Part shown: positions 1 through 7,634 of the stretch, piece after piece
Position numbering within the stretch: position 1 is the stretch's first letter
Layout of the letters: each line of letters begins with the position of its first letter
DNA from: FEN-1297 sp046704565
Lineage (GTDB): Bacteria > Bacteroidota > Ignavibacteria > Ignavibacteriales > Ignavibacteriaceae
Direction of reading: 5' to 3'
Assembly (NCBI GenBank): GCA_046704565.1
Contig: JBJKRP010000056.1
Span: forward strand, 1-18,127
Length of the DNA stretch: 18,127 bases
Position numbers and translations under genes: made by a program
Notes under the pieces: model-generated
The model's input: the letters and a program-made list of their open reading frames with translations, nothing else
What the model was told of the DNA's origin: nothing
Database searches by the model: none

Positions 1-765
1 ATTATAGAGCCGAGGGTAAAATTTGCTGCGTTAATGGGTGCATGTATTTGGGATATAATTACATGGTATTTGGGACTTCCAACAAGCTCTTCGCATGCAC
101 TAATAGGAGGTTTAATTGGAGCCGCAATTGTTAAAGCCGGACCTTCATCCTTAGTCTTTTCAGGAATTTGGAAAACAGTATTGTTTATTTTTGCCTCTCC
201 AATATTAGGACTATTATTCGGAATAATTTTCGGTACAGGAATCTTTAGAGCATTTAGAAGAAATTCTCCCAGGCAAGTTGATAAATTTTTTAGAAGGGGT
301 CAGTTACTCTCTGCATCCCTATACAGTCTTGGTCATGGTGGGAATGATGCACAGAAAACGATGGGGATAATTGCCGGTATCTTATATAGTTCACATTTGA
401 TAGATAAGTTTTATATCCCTTTGTGGGTAGTATTGGCATGTCATATCGCCATGGGACTTGGTACACTTTCCGGAGGATGGCGAATAGTTAAAACCATGGG
501 GCAGCGTGTCGCAAAGTTAAAACCAGTTGATGGATTCTGCGCCGAGTCCGGTGCTGCAATTACTTTATTCATGTCTACTGCGCTTGGAATTCCAGTCAGT
601 ACTACTCATACAATTACAGGGGCAATTGCAGGAGTCGGCTCGCTGAAGAGATTAAGCGCGGTAAGATGGAACGTAGCGGGTAAAATTGTTTGGGCGTGGA
701 TATTCACCATACCTATTGCTGCAGCTATTGCAGCAATGTTCTATTTATTGGTAAATATCTTTTAA
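1..765 (+). CDS. PiT-family inorganic phosphate transporter, 5'-truncated by window edge
   Basis: This is the C-terminal 254 residues of an inner-membrane phosphate permease of the PiT family, which imports phosphate (often as a metal-phosphate complex) using an ion gradient. The reading frame is open from base 1, so the true start lies outside the window; the ATG at 34 is internal. Family hallmarks are PTSSSHALIGG (from 79), which closes the first PiT repeat, GHGGNDAQKTMG (331-366), the second-repeat GxND signature, and PVSTTHTITGAIAG (from 592). Several long hydrophobic stretches fit membrane helices, including the extreme C-terminus. A positively charged loop (FRRNSPRQVDKFFRR) lies between the repeats. 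The gene ends about 310 bases before mraZ and is functionally unrelated to the dcw cluster. No DUF47/PhoU-like partner is visible, but it could lie upstream. Family assignment is secure; ion specificity cannot be read from the sequence. Confidence 0.95.
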   Translation: MIEPRVKFAALMGACIWDIITWYLGLPTSSSHALIGGLIGAAIVKAGPSSLVFSGIWKTVLFIFASPILGLLFGIIFGTGIFRAFRRNSPRQVDKFFRRGQLLSASLYSLGHGGNDAQKTMGIIAGILYSSHLIDKFYIPLWVVLACHIAMGLGTLSGGWRIVKTMGQRVAKLKPVDGFCAESGAAITLFMSTALGIPVSTTHTITGAIAGVGSLKRLSAVRWNVAGKIVWAWIFTIPIAAAIAAMFYLLVNIF

Positions 766-998
766 TTACATTAACACGAAATTATCCGTGCAAACAAAAA
801 AGCATAATTGAAGAATTCATTTTTATCTTCATTTGTTCTGTTTACACAAAAATATTTTTTTCGCAAAAATTCTTTTGCTTTGATACTTCACTTTAACTCC
901 ATCTCTTAACATTGTAAAGTTAAAAAAGATGCGGAGGCATATTCTTGCTTACTTATATGTGTTCAACTATAAAACAAACCAAAATCGAAAGATTTTAC
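766..998. other. AT-rich intergenic spacer between the transporter gene and the mraZ promoter
   Basis: No convincing gene is seen here. A short ORF at 690-896 overlaps the end of the transporter gene out of frame and looks like noise. Two small inverted repeats are visible. GCAAAA/TTTTGC (863-868 and 873-878, loop ATTC) is a weak candidate terminator for the transporter gene, with only two G-C pairs and no clean U-tract. AAAATC/GATTTT (981-986 and 991-996, loop GAAA) sits directly against the mraZ -33 element. A GGAGG at 933-937 followed by a TTG 7 bases later opens a 21-codon ORF (945-1010) that runs into the promoter; this is probably chance. Confidence 0.6.
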
Positions 999-1030
999 TT
1001 GACATTATAAGATTTTTTAACGTATTTTTG
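999..1030 (+). promoter_or_regulatory. Predicted mraZ/dcw promoter, Bacteroidota type
   Basis: TTG at 999-1001 (in a full TTGACA, 999-1004) is followed after 21 bases by TATTTTTG (1023-1030). This matches the TAnnTTTG -7 element with an upstream TTG described for Bacteroides and Flavobacterium. The same bases also read as a sigma-70-like TTGACA, 18 bases, TATTTT. Transcription would start near 1036-1038, giving a leader of about 40 bases before the mraZ start. It is the only clear promoter seen ahead of the cluster and overlaps the first predicted MraZ box. Motif and spacing are seen directly; activity and start site are inferred. Confidence 0.75.
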
Positions 1031-1053
1031 GGGCGTTGTGGGGAATTGTGGTG
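1029..1053 (+). promoter_or_regulatory. Predicted MraZ operator: three TGGNG boxes at 10-base spacing
   Basis: TGGGG at 1029-1033, TGGGG at 1039-1043 and TGGTG at 1049-1053 are direct repeats starting exactly 10 bases apart, each separated by 5 bases. MraZ from Escherichia coli and Mycoplasma binds repeated TGGGN boxes with 5-base spacers upstream of its own operon. The first box overlaps the last two bases of the -7 element, and the others cover the predicted transcription start. Binding should therefore block RNA polymerase and give negative autoregulation of the whole cluster. The repeats are observed; MraZ binding is inferred from the family. Confidence 0.85.
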
Positions 1054-1077
1054 AAAAATACCAAATTAGGATGATGA

Positions 1078-1512
1078 TTGTTTAAAGGTCAATTTACATA
1101 TTCGGTTGATGCAAAAGGCAGAGTAAGTATTCCTGCTAAATTACGCAAACATGTTTCGCCGGAAGCGAACGATACTTTTGTTATGACACAAGGTACTGCA
1201 ACTTGTATTGACGTATATCCGCAGGACCAATGGCAGAAATTTGAAGCAAAGCTTGAGAGCCTGAATGCCTTTAAACCAAATGAAGCTAAGTTTATTCGAT
1301 TGATTCTTCAGTTCGCTACGGAAGATACGCTTGATAGTCAATCAAGAATTTTAGTTCCTCAGAATCTTTTGCAGTATGCTAAAATAGAAAAAGAAGTTTT
1401 AATTCTTGGCGCGTTAAAGAAAATTGAATTATGGAACCCGGAAGTCTATGCAGAGTATTTAAGGCAGACACCGGAAACTTACGAACAAATTGCAGCAGAA
1501 GTAATGGCATAG
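1078..1512 (+). CDS. mraZ: Transcriptional regulator MraZ
   Basis: MraZ is a DNA-binding repressor of the dcw operon, built from two AbrB/SpoVT-like swapped-hairpin half-domains that assemble into a ring and bind direct repeats. Both signature DxxxR motifs are present: DAKGR at residues 11-15 and DSQSR at 86-90. The length of 144 residues is normal. The start must be TTG at 1078: the preceding in-frame codon is TGA (1075-1077), and initiation here gives MFKGQF, matching the usual MraZ N-terminus. An AGG at 1068-1070 lies 7 bases upstream. Two out-of-frame ATGs (1071, 1074) open a four-codon ORF that ends inside mraZ at 1085. This is the first gene of the cluster; its predicted operator lies 25-49 bases upstream. 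Identity is certain and the start is well supported. Confidence 0.97.
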   Translation: MFKGQFTYSVDAKGRVSIPAKLRKHVSPEANDTFVMTQGTATCIDVYPQDQWQKFEAKLESLNAFKPNEAKFIRLILQFATEDTLDSQSRILVPQNLLQYAKIEKEVLILGALKKIELWNPEVYAEYLRQTPETYEQIAAEVMA

Positions 1513-1514
1513 TG

Positions 1515-2453
1515 ATGGACACTCATCATACGCCGGTAATGTTAAAACAAACTTTGGATTATTTAGTGACGGACAAGTCTGGAACTTATTTCGATGCAAC
1601 GCTTGGCTTCGGCGGACACTCCGAAGGAATTCTGAATTCCCTGAACAATGATGCAAAGTTAATTTCGACCGACGTCGACTCGGATGCGTTTAAATTTTCA
1701 CGTGAGAAATTTAAGAACGACAGCAGGATGAAACTCTACAACTACAATTTTTCTCAGATAGATATTATCGCCAAGATTGAATCGACAAAAAATTTTACCG
1801 GCGTATTTGCTGACCTCGGCGTATCGTCGTTTCAACTCGATAATCCTGCTTCGGGGTTCACTTACCGTGAAGAGGCTAAGCTGGATCTGCGGATGGACAA
1901 GTCAAAGGCAATCAGCGCAGCCGATATTTTAAATACCTTCCCGGAAGATGAAATTGCCAGAATTATTTTTGAGTTCGGTGAAGAGAAAAACTCGCGGAAA
2001 ATTGCAAAAAGAATCTGTGAAGAAAGAAACAATAAAAAGTTTGAAACTACTTCCGACCTTGTTAAGATAGTTGAAGGATTGACACCGCCTAATTATAGAA
2101 TAAAAACTCTTTCAAGAGTCTTCCAGGCTTTGAGAATTTATATCAATGATGAGCTTGAGGTCCTGAAATCGTTCTTAAAAAAATCTGTGGACTTGCTATC
2201 AGTCGGCGGAAGAATAGTCGTCCTGTCATATCATTCACTTGAAGATAGGATTGTGAAGGAAGCATTTAAGTACGAGACGCTGGAGTGCATTTGCCCGAAG
2301 GATTATCCGGTTTGCAAGTGCGATAAAGAAAGACGTTTAAGAATCTTGACCAGAAAACCTTTGACACCTCTTCCTTTAGAAGTAAAAAATAATATCCGGG
2401 CACGTAGTGCAAAGCTAAGAGCAGCCGAGAGAGTGTATGAAAAAAAGCGCTAA
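1515..2453 (+). CDS. rsmH: 16S rRNA (cytosine(1402)-N(4))-methyltransferase RsmH (MraW)
   Basis: RsmH methylates N4 of C1402 in 16S rRNA of the small ribosomal subunit, using S-adenosylmethionine. The 312-residue protein carries the SAM-binding motif DATLGFGGHS (residues 27-36), DLGVSSFQLD, the DLRMD segment and the late motif SYHSLEDRIVK. A CxC...CxC cluster (CICPKDYPVCKC) near the C-terminus is typical of many non-proteobacterial RsmH proteins. The start is placed at ATG 1515 because the protein then begins MDTHHTPVML, matching the family; GTG 1512 is an alternative. The frame is open further upstream to an ATG at 1431, but that extension only reads mraZ out of frame. The gap to mraZ is 2 bases and the 3' end overlaps ftsL by 17 bases. 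Association of rsmH with mraZ at the head of dcw clusters is very widely conserved. Confidence 0.97.
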   Translation: MDTHHTPVMLKQTLDYLVTDKSGTYFDATLGFGGHSEGILNSLNNDAKLISTDVDSDAFKFSREKFKNDSRMKLYNYNFSQIDIIAKIESTKNFTGVFADLGVSSFQLDNPASGFTYREEAKLDLRMDKSKAISAADILNTFPEDEIARIIFEFGEEKNSRKIAKRICEERNNKKFETTSDLVKIVEGLTPPNYRIKTLSRVFQALRIYINDELEVLKSFLKKSVDLLSVGGRIVVLSYHSLEDRIVKEAFKYETLECICPKDYPVCKCDKERRLRILTRKPLTPLPLEVKNNIRARSAKLRAAERVYEKKR

Positions 2454-2766
2454 GCCGGCTATACTTTTTGTACTGTTCGTTTTTGTGTCGTACACATTTT
2501 TGATATTGGTATATGTCGGCGTGAGACTTGAATATGAAAAGCTGACTAAAGAAAAAGTTATTGCACAGCAGAGATTAAGCGACGTGAAGAATTGGAAAAT
2601 AAATTTGCAGGTGCAGGACCAGGCACTCTCCTCCGAGGAAAGAATTGTTAAAATAGCTCAGGATGAGCTTGGAATGGTTAGGGATACCGAGCCGCCAATC
2701 ATTTTGAATGTAAGTAAAGAGAAAATAGAAAAAATTACCAAGGCAATAGATAAAAAGTATGAATAA
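2437..2766 (+). CDS. ftsL: FtsL-like divisome membrane protein
   Basis: This is a bitopic cell-division protein of 109 residues. A short basic N-terminus (KKSAK) is followed by one membrane helix (about residues 8-27) and a periplasmic helical segment with heptad-like spacing (about 30-80). The motif RIVKIAQDELGMV is the usual close of the FtsL coiled coil. FtsL partners with FtsB and FtsQ and activates the FtsW-FtsI synthase. FtsL sequences diverge strongly, so the call rests on topology, the LGM-like motif and the invariant position between rsmH and ftsI. It overlaps rsmH by 17 bases and ftsI by 8. The C-terminal lysine/glutamate-rich tail (about 90-109) extends past the typical coiled coil. 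No ftsB homologue is seen in the window. Confidence 0.85.
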   Translation: MKKSAKPAILFVLFVFVSYTFLILVYVGVRLEYEKLTKEKVIAQQRLSDVKNWKINLQVQDQALSSEERIVKIAQDELGMVRDTEPPIILNVSKEKIEKITKAIDKKYE

Positions 2767-4756
2767 CTCAAGAGCTATTTTAGTGATAGTTTTTGTAATT
2801 GCTTTTTTTGGCGCATTGCTTTACCGTCTCTTTACGGTTCAGATTTTGGACAGCAACAACTTAAAATATTACGCTAAGCGCCAGCAGATGACAGTCGAAA
2901 AAGTAAAAGCAGAGCGAGGACTGATTTATGACAGGAACAATGTCCTTCTGGTTTATAACCGCAGCGATGTGTCGTTCTACGTTGACTTAAGGATGCTTTC
3001 CGGAAGAGGCAGGAAAAAGATAGCGGATAAGTTTTCGCAGGTTTTCGGAAAACCTGTCAGGTATTATAATGAACTGATGAGCGATTCCGGGAAGACTATC
3101 TGCGTGGAAAAGAAAGCTTCGACCCAGCAGGCTTTGCAATTAAAGGACTTCAAAGTTACAGGATTATTTTCAAGGGAAGACCCGACGAGAGTTTATTATT
3201 ATCAGGACTTGGCTTCGCATCTGCTTGGATATGTCGGAAGCGATTATCACGGCATGGATGGCATTGCGAAATCATGCGACAATCTATTAGCCGGAGAAGA
3301 CGGAAGCATGGTTGTAATACGTGATGCAATCGGCGATATGATTTCCGTTGAAGAAGAAGAGACAAAGCCCGCTGTACCGGGCGATAATATTTATCTTACA
3401 GTTGATAAATCGTTCCAGGATATTCTTGAGCAGGAGCTTAAGAACGGTCTGGAAAAATACGAAGGCACTTCGGCTGTTGGAATAATTATGAATCCTAACA
3501 ACGGGGATGTTCTTGCTTTAGCTGATGCTCCGGATTTCGACCCGAACGAATACTGGAACTTTACTGACACCACGAGAAGAGACAGGGCGGTGACCGATAC
3601 ATACGAGCCGGGCTCTACTTTCAAATCGTTTAGCATGGCTTCGCTGCTTGATAATAACCTTGTTAATCTGAACGAAAAAGTTTTTGTAGAGAACGGCAGG
3701 TACAAGTTTAAAAATGTTTATATAACCGATGCACACAAAACCGGCTGGCTTACTGCCCGCGGCGTAATTGAAGAGTCGAGCAACATCGGTATGTCAAAGC
3801 TGATTCAAAGATTGAATGGTGATACTTTTTATAAATATTTGCGTGCCTTCGGGTTCGGAAATTATACTTCTATTAATCTACCCGGCGAGGTAAGAGGCGT
3901 TCTAAAGAAGCCTGATGACTGGAGCGAAGTAACTAAGGAATTTATGTCGTTCGGCTACGCGGAGACAGTAACTCCAATTCAGCTTGCAACTGCATATTGT
4001 GCCTTGGTTAACGGCGGAATATTATATCAGCCGCAAATTATAGAGAAAATAACTAAGCACGACGGAGAAATCGTTTCCACCGCTCCGCCAAAAGAAATCC
4101 GCAGAGTTATATCGGAAGAAACTTCGGCAAGAATGAGAAACTTACTTGTAGGAGTTGTGAAACAGGGAACTGGAACGAATGCCCAGATTGCAAATGTTTT
4201 GGTTGGCGGTAAGACAGGAACTTCGCAGAAATTAATTGACGGAAAATATTCCAAGCTTGATTACAATTCTTCATTCGTCGGATTCTTCCCGGCGAATGCG
4301 CCCAAGATTGTCTGCTTGATTTTGGTTAACTCGCCGGCAATCGGAAGATACGGCGGCTCGGTTGCGGCGCCTATCTTTAAGAATGTTGCCGAAAGAATTA
4401 TTGCGCTTAACCCGGGAGCTTATACAATTCAACCTCCGGAAGAAAAGGCAACGGCACCGGAAGTTTTAATTACAAAAAACCTCAACGTACAGATACATCC
4501 GAATCAATTGACAAAGACGAATGACACGGCAAAGATATTTTTGACTGCTGCGAATTCCGACACTATGCCGGATTTGAAAAGCCTTTCGCTCCGCGATGCT
4601 ATAATCGTTTTGTCTAAGCTTGGAATCAAATATAGAATTGTCGGTTCCGGCAATGTTGATTCACAAAGCATTCAGCCGGGTGAGAAAATTCAAAAAGGTC
4701 TTTCATGCATTCTCGATTGTAAAGAGCCCGAAATAGCAGGAGCCAACGTTTATTGA
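2759..4756 (+). CDS. ftsI: Septal peptidoglycan transpeptidase FtsI (class B PBP) with C-terminal PASTA domain
   Basis: A class B penicillin-binding protein of 665 residues that cross-links septal peptidoglycan together with FtsW. In order it has an N-terminal membrane anchor (about residues 5-25), a dimerisation/pedestal region containing the conserved RGLIYDRN segment, and a transpeptidase domain. The active-site motifs are STFK (nucleophile Ser286, Lys289), SSN (340-342) and KTG (485-487), with the usual spacing. A single PASTA-like domain follows at about 603-658 (MPDLKSLSLRDAI... through a closing PGEKIQKG). PASTA domains on this class of protein are best known from Firmicutes (SpoVD, PBP2x) and also occur in some Bacteroidota and related groups. 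Homology to spoVD-type proteins is possible, but the dcw location makes septal FtsI the better call. It overlaps ftsL by 8 bases and murE by 1. Confidence 0.95.
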   Translation: MNNSRAILVIVFVIAFFGALLYRLFTVQILDSNNLKYYAKRQQMTVEKVKAERGLIYDRNNVLLVYNRSDVSFYVDLRMLSGRGRKKIADKFSQVFGKPVRYYNELMSDSGKTICVEKKASTQQALQLKDFKVTGLFSREDPTRVYYYQDLASHLLGYVGSDYHGMDGIAKSCDNLLAGEDGSMVVIRDAIGDMISVEEEETKPAVPGDNIYLTVDKSFQDILEQELKNGLEKYEGTSAVGIIMNPNNGDVLALADAPDFDPNEYWNFTDTTRRDRAVTDTYEPGSTFKSFSMASLLDNNLVNLNEKVFVENGRYKFKNVYITDAHKTGWLTARGVIEESSNIGMSKLIQRLNGDTFYKYLRAFGFGNYTSINLPGEVRGVLKKPDDWSEVTKEFMSFGYAETVTPIQLATAYCALVNGGILYQPQIIEKITKHDGEIVSTAPPKEIRRVISEETSARMRNLLVGVVKQGTGTNAQIANVLVGGKTGTSQKLIDGKYSKLDYNSSFVGFFPANAPKIVCLILVNSPAIGRYGGSVAAPIFKNVAERIIALNPGAYTIQPPEEKATAPEVLITKNLNVQIHPNQLTKTNDTAKIFLTAANSDTMPDLKSLSLRDAIIVLSKLGIKYRIVGSGNVDSQSIQPGEKIQKGLSCILDCKEPEIAGANVY

Positions 4757-6225
4757 TGGAATTAACCGAACTATTAAATAGCGTTAAAGCAATCCAGGTA
4801 ACCGGCGAGGTTCAGCGGAAAGATGTCTCCGGGATTCATTATGACTCGAGACGCGTGGTAAAGAATGCCGTCTTCGCAGCTATTAAAGGATACAAAACAG
4901 ACGGTCACCGTTTCATCCTTGATGCTATAAATAAAGGCGCAATCGCAATCATACTTGAAGATAACGATTGCGTGCCTGATGAAATTTTCGACCACGACAA
5001 GATTGCAAAGATCCTGGTAAAGGATAGCCGGAAAGCTCTTGCCGAAATTTCAAATGCATTTTTCAAGGAGCCGTCTAAAAAGATGAAGCTTGTAGGAATC
5101 ACAGGAACTAATGGTAAGACTACGACTTCATATTTTATAAAGAATATCTTTGAAGCAGCAGGAAATAAAGCCGGCTTAGTCGGAACGATAGCCAACTACA
5201 TAGGTGATAGAGAAATTAAGACTTCGCTTACAACTCCGGAATCTAACGACTTAAACGATCTCTTCTTTGAAATGGTAAATGCAGGATGCAGCCACGCCGT
5301 AATAGAAGTTTCATCTCATTCGCTCGTACTGAATCGAGTTTACAAATTGAGTTTTGCCGCCGGAGTTTTTACGAACATTACTTCAGATCATCTCGATTTT
5401 CATCAGAATTTTGAAAATTATTTTGCAGCAAAGAAAATGTTGTTCGATTCGCTGCCGGACTCTTCTTTTTCTATCTATAATATAGATGACAAAAACGGTA
5501 CGGCAATTGTAAAAGATTCCAAGGCGAAATCAATTTCTTACGGTACTTCTGCCAATGCGGATTTTATTTTGAGCGACATAAACTTTGACCTTACCGGTAC
5601 ATATTTTTCAATTAATTTTAAAGAAGAAAAAATTAAAGTTTCTACTTCGTTAATCGGAGAGTTTAACGCTTACAATGCCGCCGCTGCATTTGCAACTTCG
5701 GTTTTGCTTGGCGTGAATAAAGAAACAGCAGTTGACGGAATAAAAAATACAAAACAGGTTCCGGGCAGATTTGAAGTCGTTGGCAAAGGAAATAAAAAAG
5801 TAGTAATTGATTATTCACATACCGCAGACAGCCTCGAGAAGGCTTTGCTCGCGATAAGAAAGATTGTGAAAGATGCTCATCCTATTTACACCGTGTTTGG
5901 ATGCGGCGGAAACCGGGATAAGACAAAGCGCCCGGTGATGGGTAAGATTGCGAGCGAGCTGAGCAAGGCAGCGATTATAACTTCCGATAATCCGAGGTTT
6001 GAAAATCCGTTTGAAATTATCGATGAGATAAGATCCGGGATTGAAAAGGATAATTGCGAGGTAATTGAGAACCGCGAAGAAGCAATCCGTCATGCTATAA
6101 AAAATTCCGAGGATGACGCAGTAATTTTAATTGCCGGTAAAGGGCATGAAAATTACCAGGAGATTAACGGAGTAAGAAATCATTTTTCCGATAAAGAAAT
6201 TGCAGAGAAATATTTAGGTGAATGA
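4756..6225 (+). CDS. murE: UDP-N-acetylmuramoyl-L-alanyl-D-glutamate--2,6-diaminopimelate ligase MurE
   Basis: A cytoplasmic Mur ligase of 489 residues that adds the third amino acid to the peptide stem with ATP. It has the ATP-binding loop GTNGKTTT (residues 117-124, Lys121), the expected carbamylated lysine in AAKKMLF (226 or 227), and the specificity motif DNPR at 411-414. This motif almost coincides in position with the E. coli one and marks meso-diaminopimelate as the substrate. The start is ATG 4756, which shares one base with the ftsI stop (TGATG). A TTG immediately before it (4753) could also serve. An AGGAG at 4738-4742 lies 13 bases before the ATG and 10 before the TTG. The 3' end overlaps murF by ATGA. 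Identity is certain; substrate type is strongly supported by the motif. Confidence 0.97.
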   Translation: MELTELLNSVKAIQVTGEVQRKDVSGIHYDSRRVVKNAVFAAIKGYKTDGHRFILDAINKGAIAIILEDNDCVPDEIFDHDKIAKILVKDSRKALAEISNAFFKEPSKKMKLVGITGTNGKTTTSYFIKNIFEAAGNKAGLVGTIANYIGDREIKTSLTTPESNDLNDLFFEMVNAGCSHAVIEVSSHSLVLNRVYKLSFAAGVFTNITSDHLDFHQNFENYFAAKKMLFDSLPDSSFSIYNIDDKNGTAIVKDSKAKSISYGTSANADFILSDINFDLTGTYFSINFKEEKIKVSTSLIGEFNAYNAAAAFATSVLLGVNKETAVDGIKNTKQVPGRFEVVGKGNKKVVIDYSHTADSLEKALLAIRKIVKDAHPIYTVFGCGGNRDKTKRPVMGKIASELSKAAIITSDNPRFENPFEIIDEIRSGIEKDNCEVIENREEAIRHAIKNSEDDAVILIAGKGHENYQEINGVRNHFSDKEIAEKYLGE

Positions 6226-7634
6226 ATAAATTATTTTTAACACTGGACGACCTTTTTGAACTGCCCACAGCAGCAGTCTACAAGCCCGAAAAATTTCAGC
6301 CGGTTGATTCTATCTCTATTGACTCGCGGCAGATCAGCGGCAACTCGCTTTTCGTTGCGGTTAAGGGAGAAAAGTTCGATGGACATGATTTTGTACTTGA
6401 AGCCGTTAAAAAGAAGGCTTCGGCAGTTGTCATCAACGAAAAGCATTTGAGCAAGTTCAATGAGCTTCCGGTTCCGTTGATAACAGTGAAAGATACTATT
6501 GCTGCTCTTGGAGAGCTTGCAAAAATATGGCGATGCAAGCTTAACATAAAAATTATAGGAATTACCGGAAGCGCCGGGAAAACGACGACAAAAGAAATGC
6601 TTGCTTCCATATTGTCTGAGAAATTCAAAGTGAACAAGACAAGCGGCAACAATAATAACCATATCGGCGTGCCGCTGACAATCTTCAGCACAAACTTTGC
6701 TCATGAAATTTTGGTGCTTGAGCTCGGTACCAACCATTTCGGTGAGATTGCTTATACTGCAGACATTTCGCAGCCCGATTACGCATTGATAACAAACATC
6801 GGAAATTCTCATCTGGAATTTTTGAAAAACAAAAAAGGCGTACTCGAAGAAAAGATCGCGTTGTTCAATACCACGGCAGCAAAGGGAGGAACAGTCTTTA
6901 TCAATAACGACGACAGCTATTTAAGCAAGACAATGTTCAATCATCCTAAAAGAGTTACATTCGGGTTTGACAACGCCGTCGACATCAAAGGGGAGATTAA
7001 GCAACTTAATAACGACGGCAAGCCGGTCGTCGGGATTCAAAACAAAGGAAAATCTTTTGATTTTATAATTCCAGCCTATGGTGAACAGAACGCGAAAAAT
7101 TTTTTAGCAGCGGCGGCTGTAGCTTTAAGACTAGGACTCGATAAAACGGAAATTGCTGCAGGCATTTCCAAGTTCAAGCCGATTGAAAAAAGATTGAATG
7201 TAAAAAAGATTAAGAAGACAGTCTTAATCGATGATACTTACAACGCAAACCCGGAATCGATGAAATACGCGATCGACTTAATGCCGGCGTTTAAGAACTG
7301 TAGAAGAAGAATTGCGGTGCTCGGCGACATGTTCGAGCTCGGCGAACAAAGCGCAAAGCTCCACGCAGAACTTTCGAAAGTAATTAAACGGAACAAGATT
7401 GATTATGCAATCCTAACCGGAGATATGATGACTAATCTTGAGCTGGAATTGAAAAAGAATGGCACGGAGAGCGTTCTTATTAAAGATAGAGAAGAGTTGA
7501 GAAAATTTTTAGCAGGATTTGATTTTTCCAATTCTGTCGTGCTTGTAAAAGGCTCACGCGGAATGAAGATGGAAGAATTTGCAAAAATAATTTCAGAATT
7601 GATCGCTTCGCGAGAAGATAAGGTGCATGGTTAA
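6222..7634 (+). CDS. murF: UDP-N-acetylmuramoyl-tripeptide--D-alanyl-D-alanine ligase MurF
   Basis: MurF attaches the D-Ala-D-Ala dipeptide and completes UDP-MurNAc-pentapeptide in the cytoplasm. The 470-residue protein has the MurF-style ATP loop GSAGKTTTKEM (Lys120 in GSAGK, 116-120), NNNNHIGVP, LELGTNHFGEI and the late motif DDTYNANPESM. These together separate it from MurC, MurD and MurE. The start overlaps the murE stop by ATGA, and the stop overlaps the mraY start by one base (TAATG). The ligase that would supply D-Ala-D-Ala (Ddl) is not encoded in this window. Confidence 0.97.
   Translation: MNKLFLTLDDLFELPTAAVYKPEKFQPVDSISIDSRQISGNSLFVAVKGEKFDGHDFVLEAVKKKASAVVINEKHLSKFNELPVPLITVKDTIAALGELAKIWRCKLNIKIIGITGSAGKTTTKEMLASILSEKFKVNKTSGNNNNHIGVPLTIFSTNFAHEILVLELGTNHFGEIAYTADISQPDYALITNIGNSHLEFLKNKKGVLEEKIALFNTTAAKGGTVFINNDDSYLSKTMFNHPKRVTFGFDNAVDIKGEIKQLNNDGKPVVGIQNKGKSFDFIIPAYGEQNAKNFLAAAAVALRLGLDKTEIAAGISKFKPIEKRLNVKKIKKTVLIDDTYNANPESMKYAIDLMPAFKNCRRRIAVLGDMFELGEQSAKLHAELSKVIKRNKIDYAILTGDMMTNLELELKKNGTESVLIKDREELRKFLAGFDFSNSVVLVKGSRGMKMEEFAKIISELIASREDKVHG

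Noticed and set aside
863..878. GCAAAA/TTTTGC stem as an intrinsic terminator for the transporter gene
   Set aside because: Only two G-C pairs and no clean U-tract follow; it is too weak to call as a terminator.
690..896. 68-codon plus-strand ORF overlapping the transporter gene 3' end
   Set aside because: It begins inside the transporter gene out of frame and continues into AT-rich spacer; its composition (Cys, Phe, Ile-rich) looks like untranslated DNA.
945..1010. A 21-codon ORF starting TTG with GGAGG 7 bases upstream, ending in the mraZ promoter
   Set aside because: It would lie mostly upstream of the predicted transcription start, has no recognisable sequence, and a match of this size is easily due to chance.
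1431..1514. RsmH start at ATG 1431
   Set aside because: This would read 28 codons of mraZ out of frame; the conserved RsmH N-terminus begins at 1515.
6237..6812. 191-codon minus-strand ORF opposite murF
   Set aside because: It lies fully antisense to a clear murF and has no recognisable motifs; it is a shadow of the coding strand.
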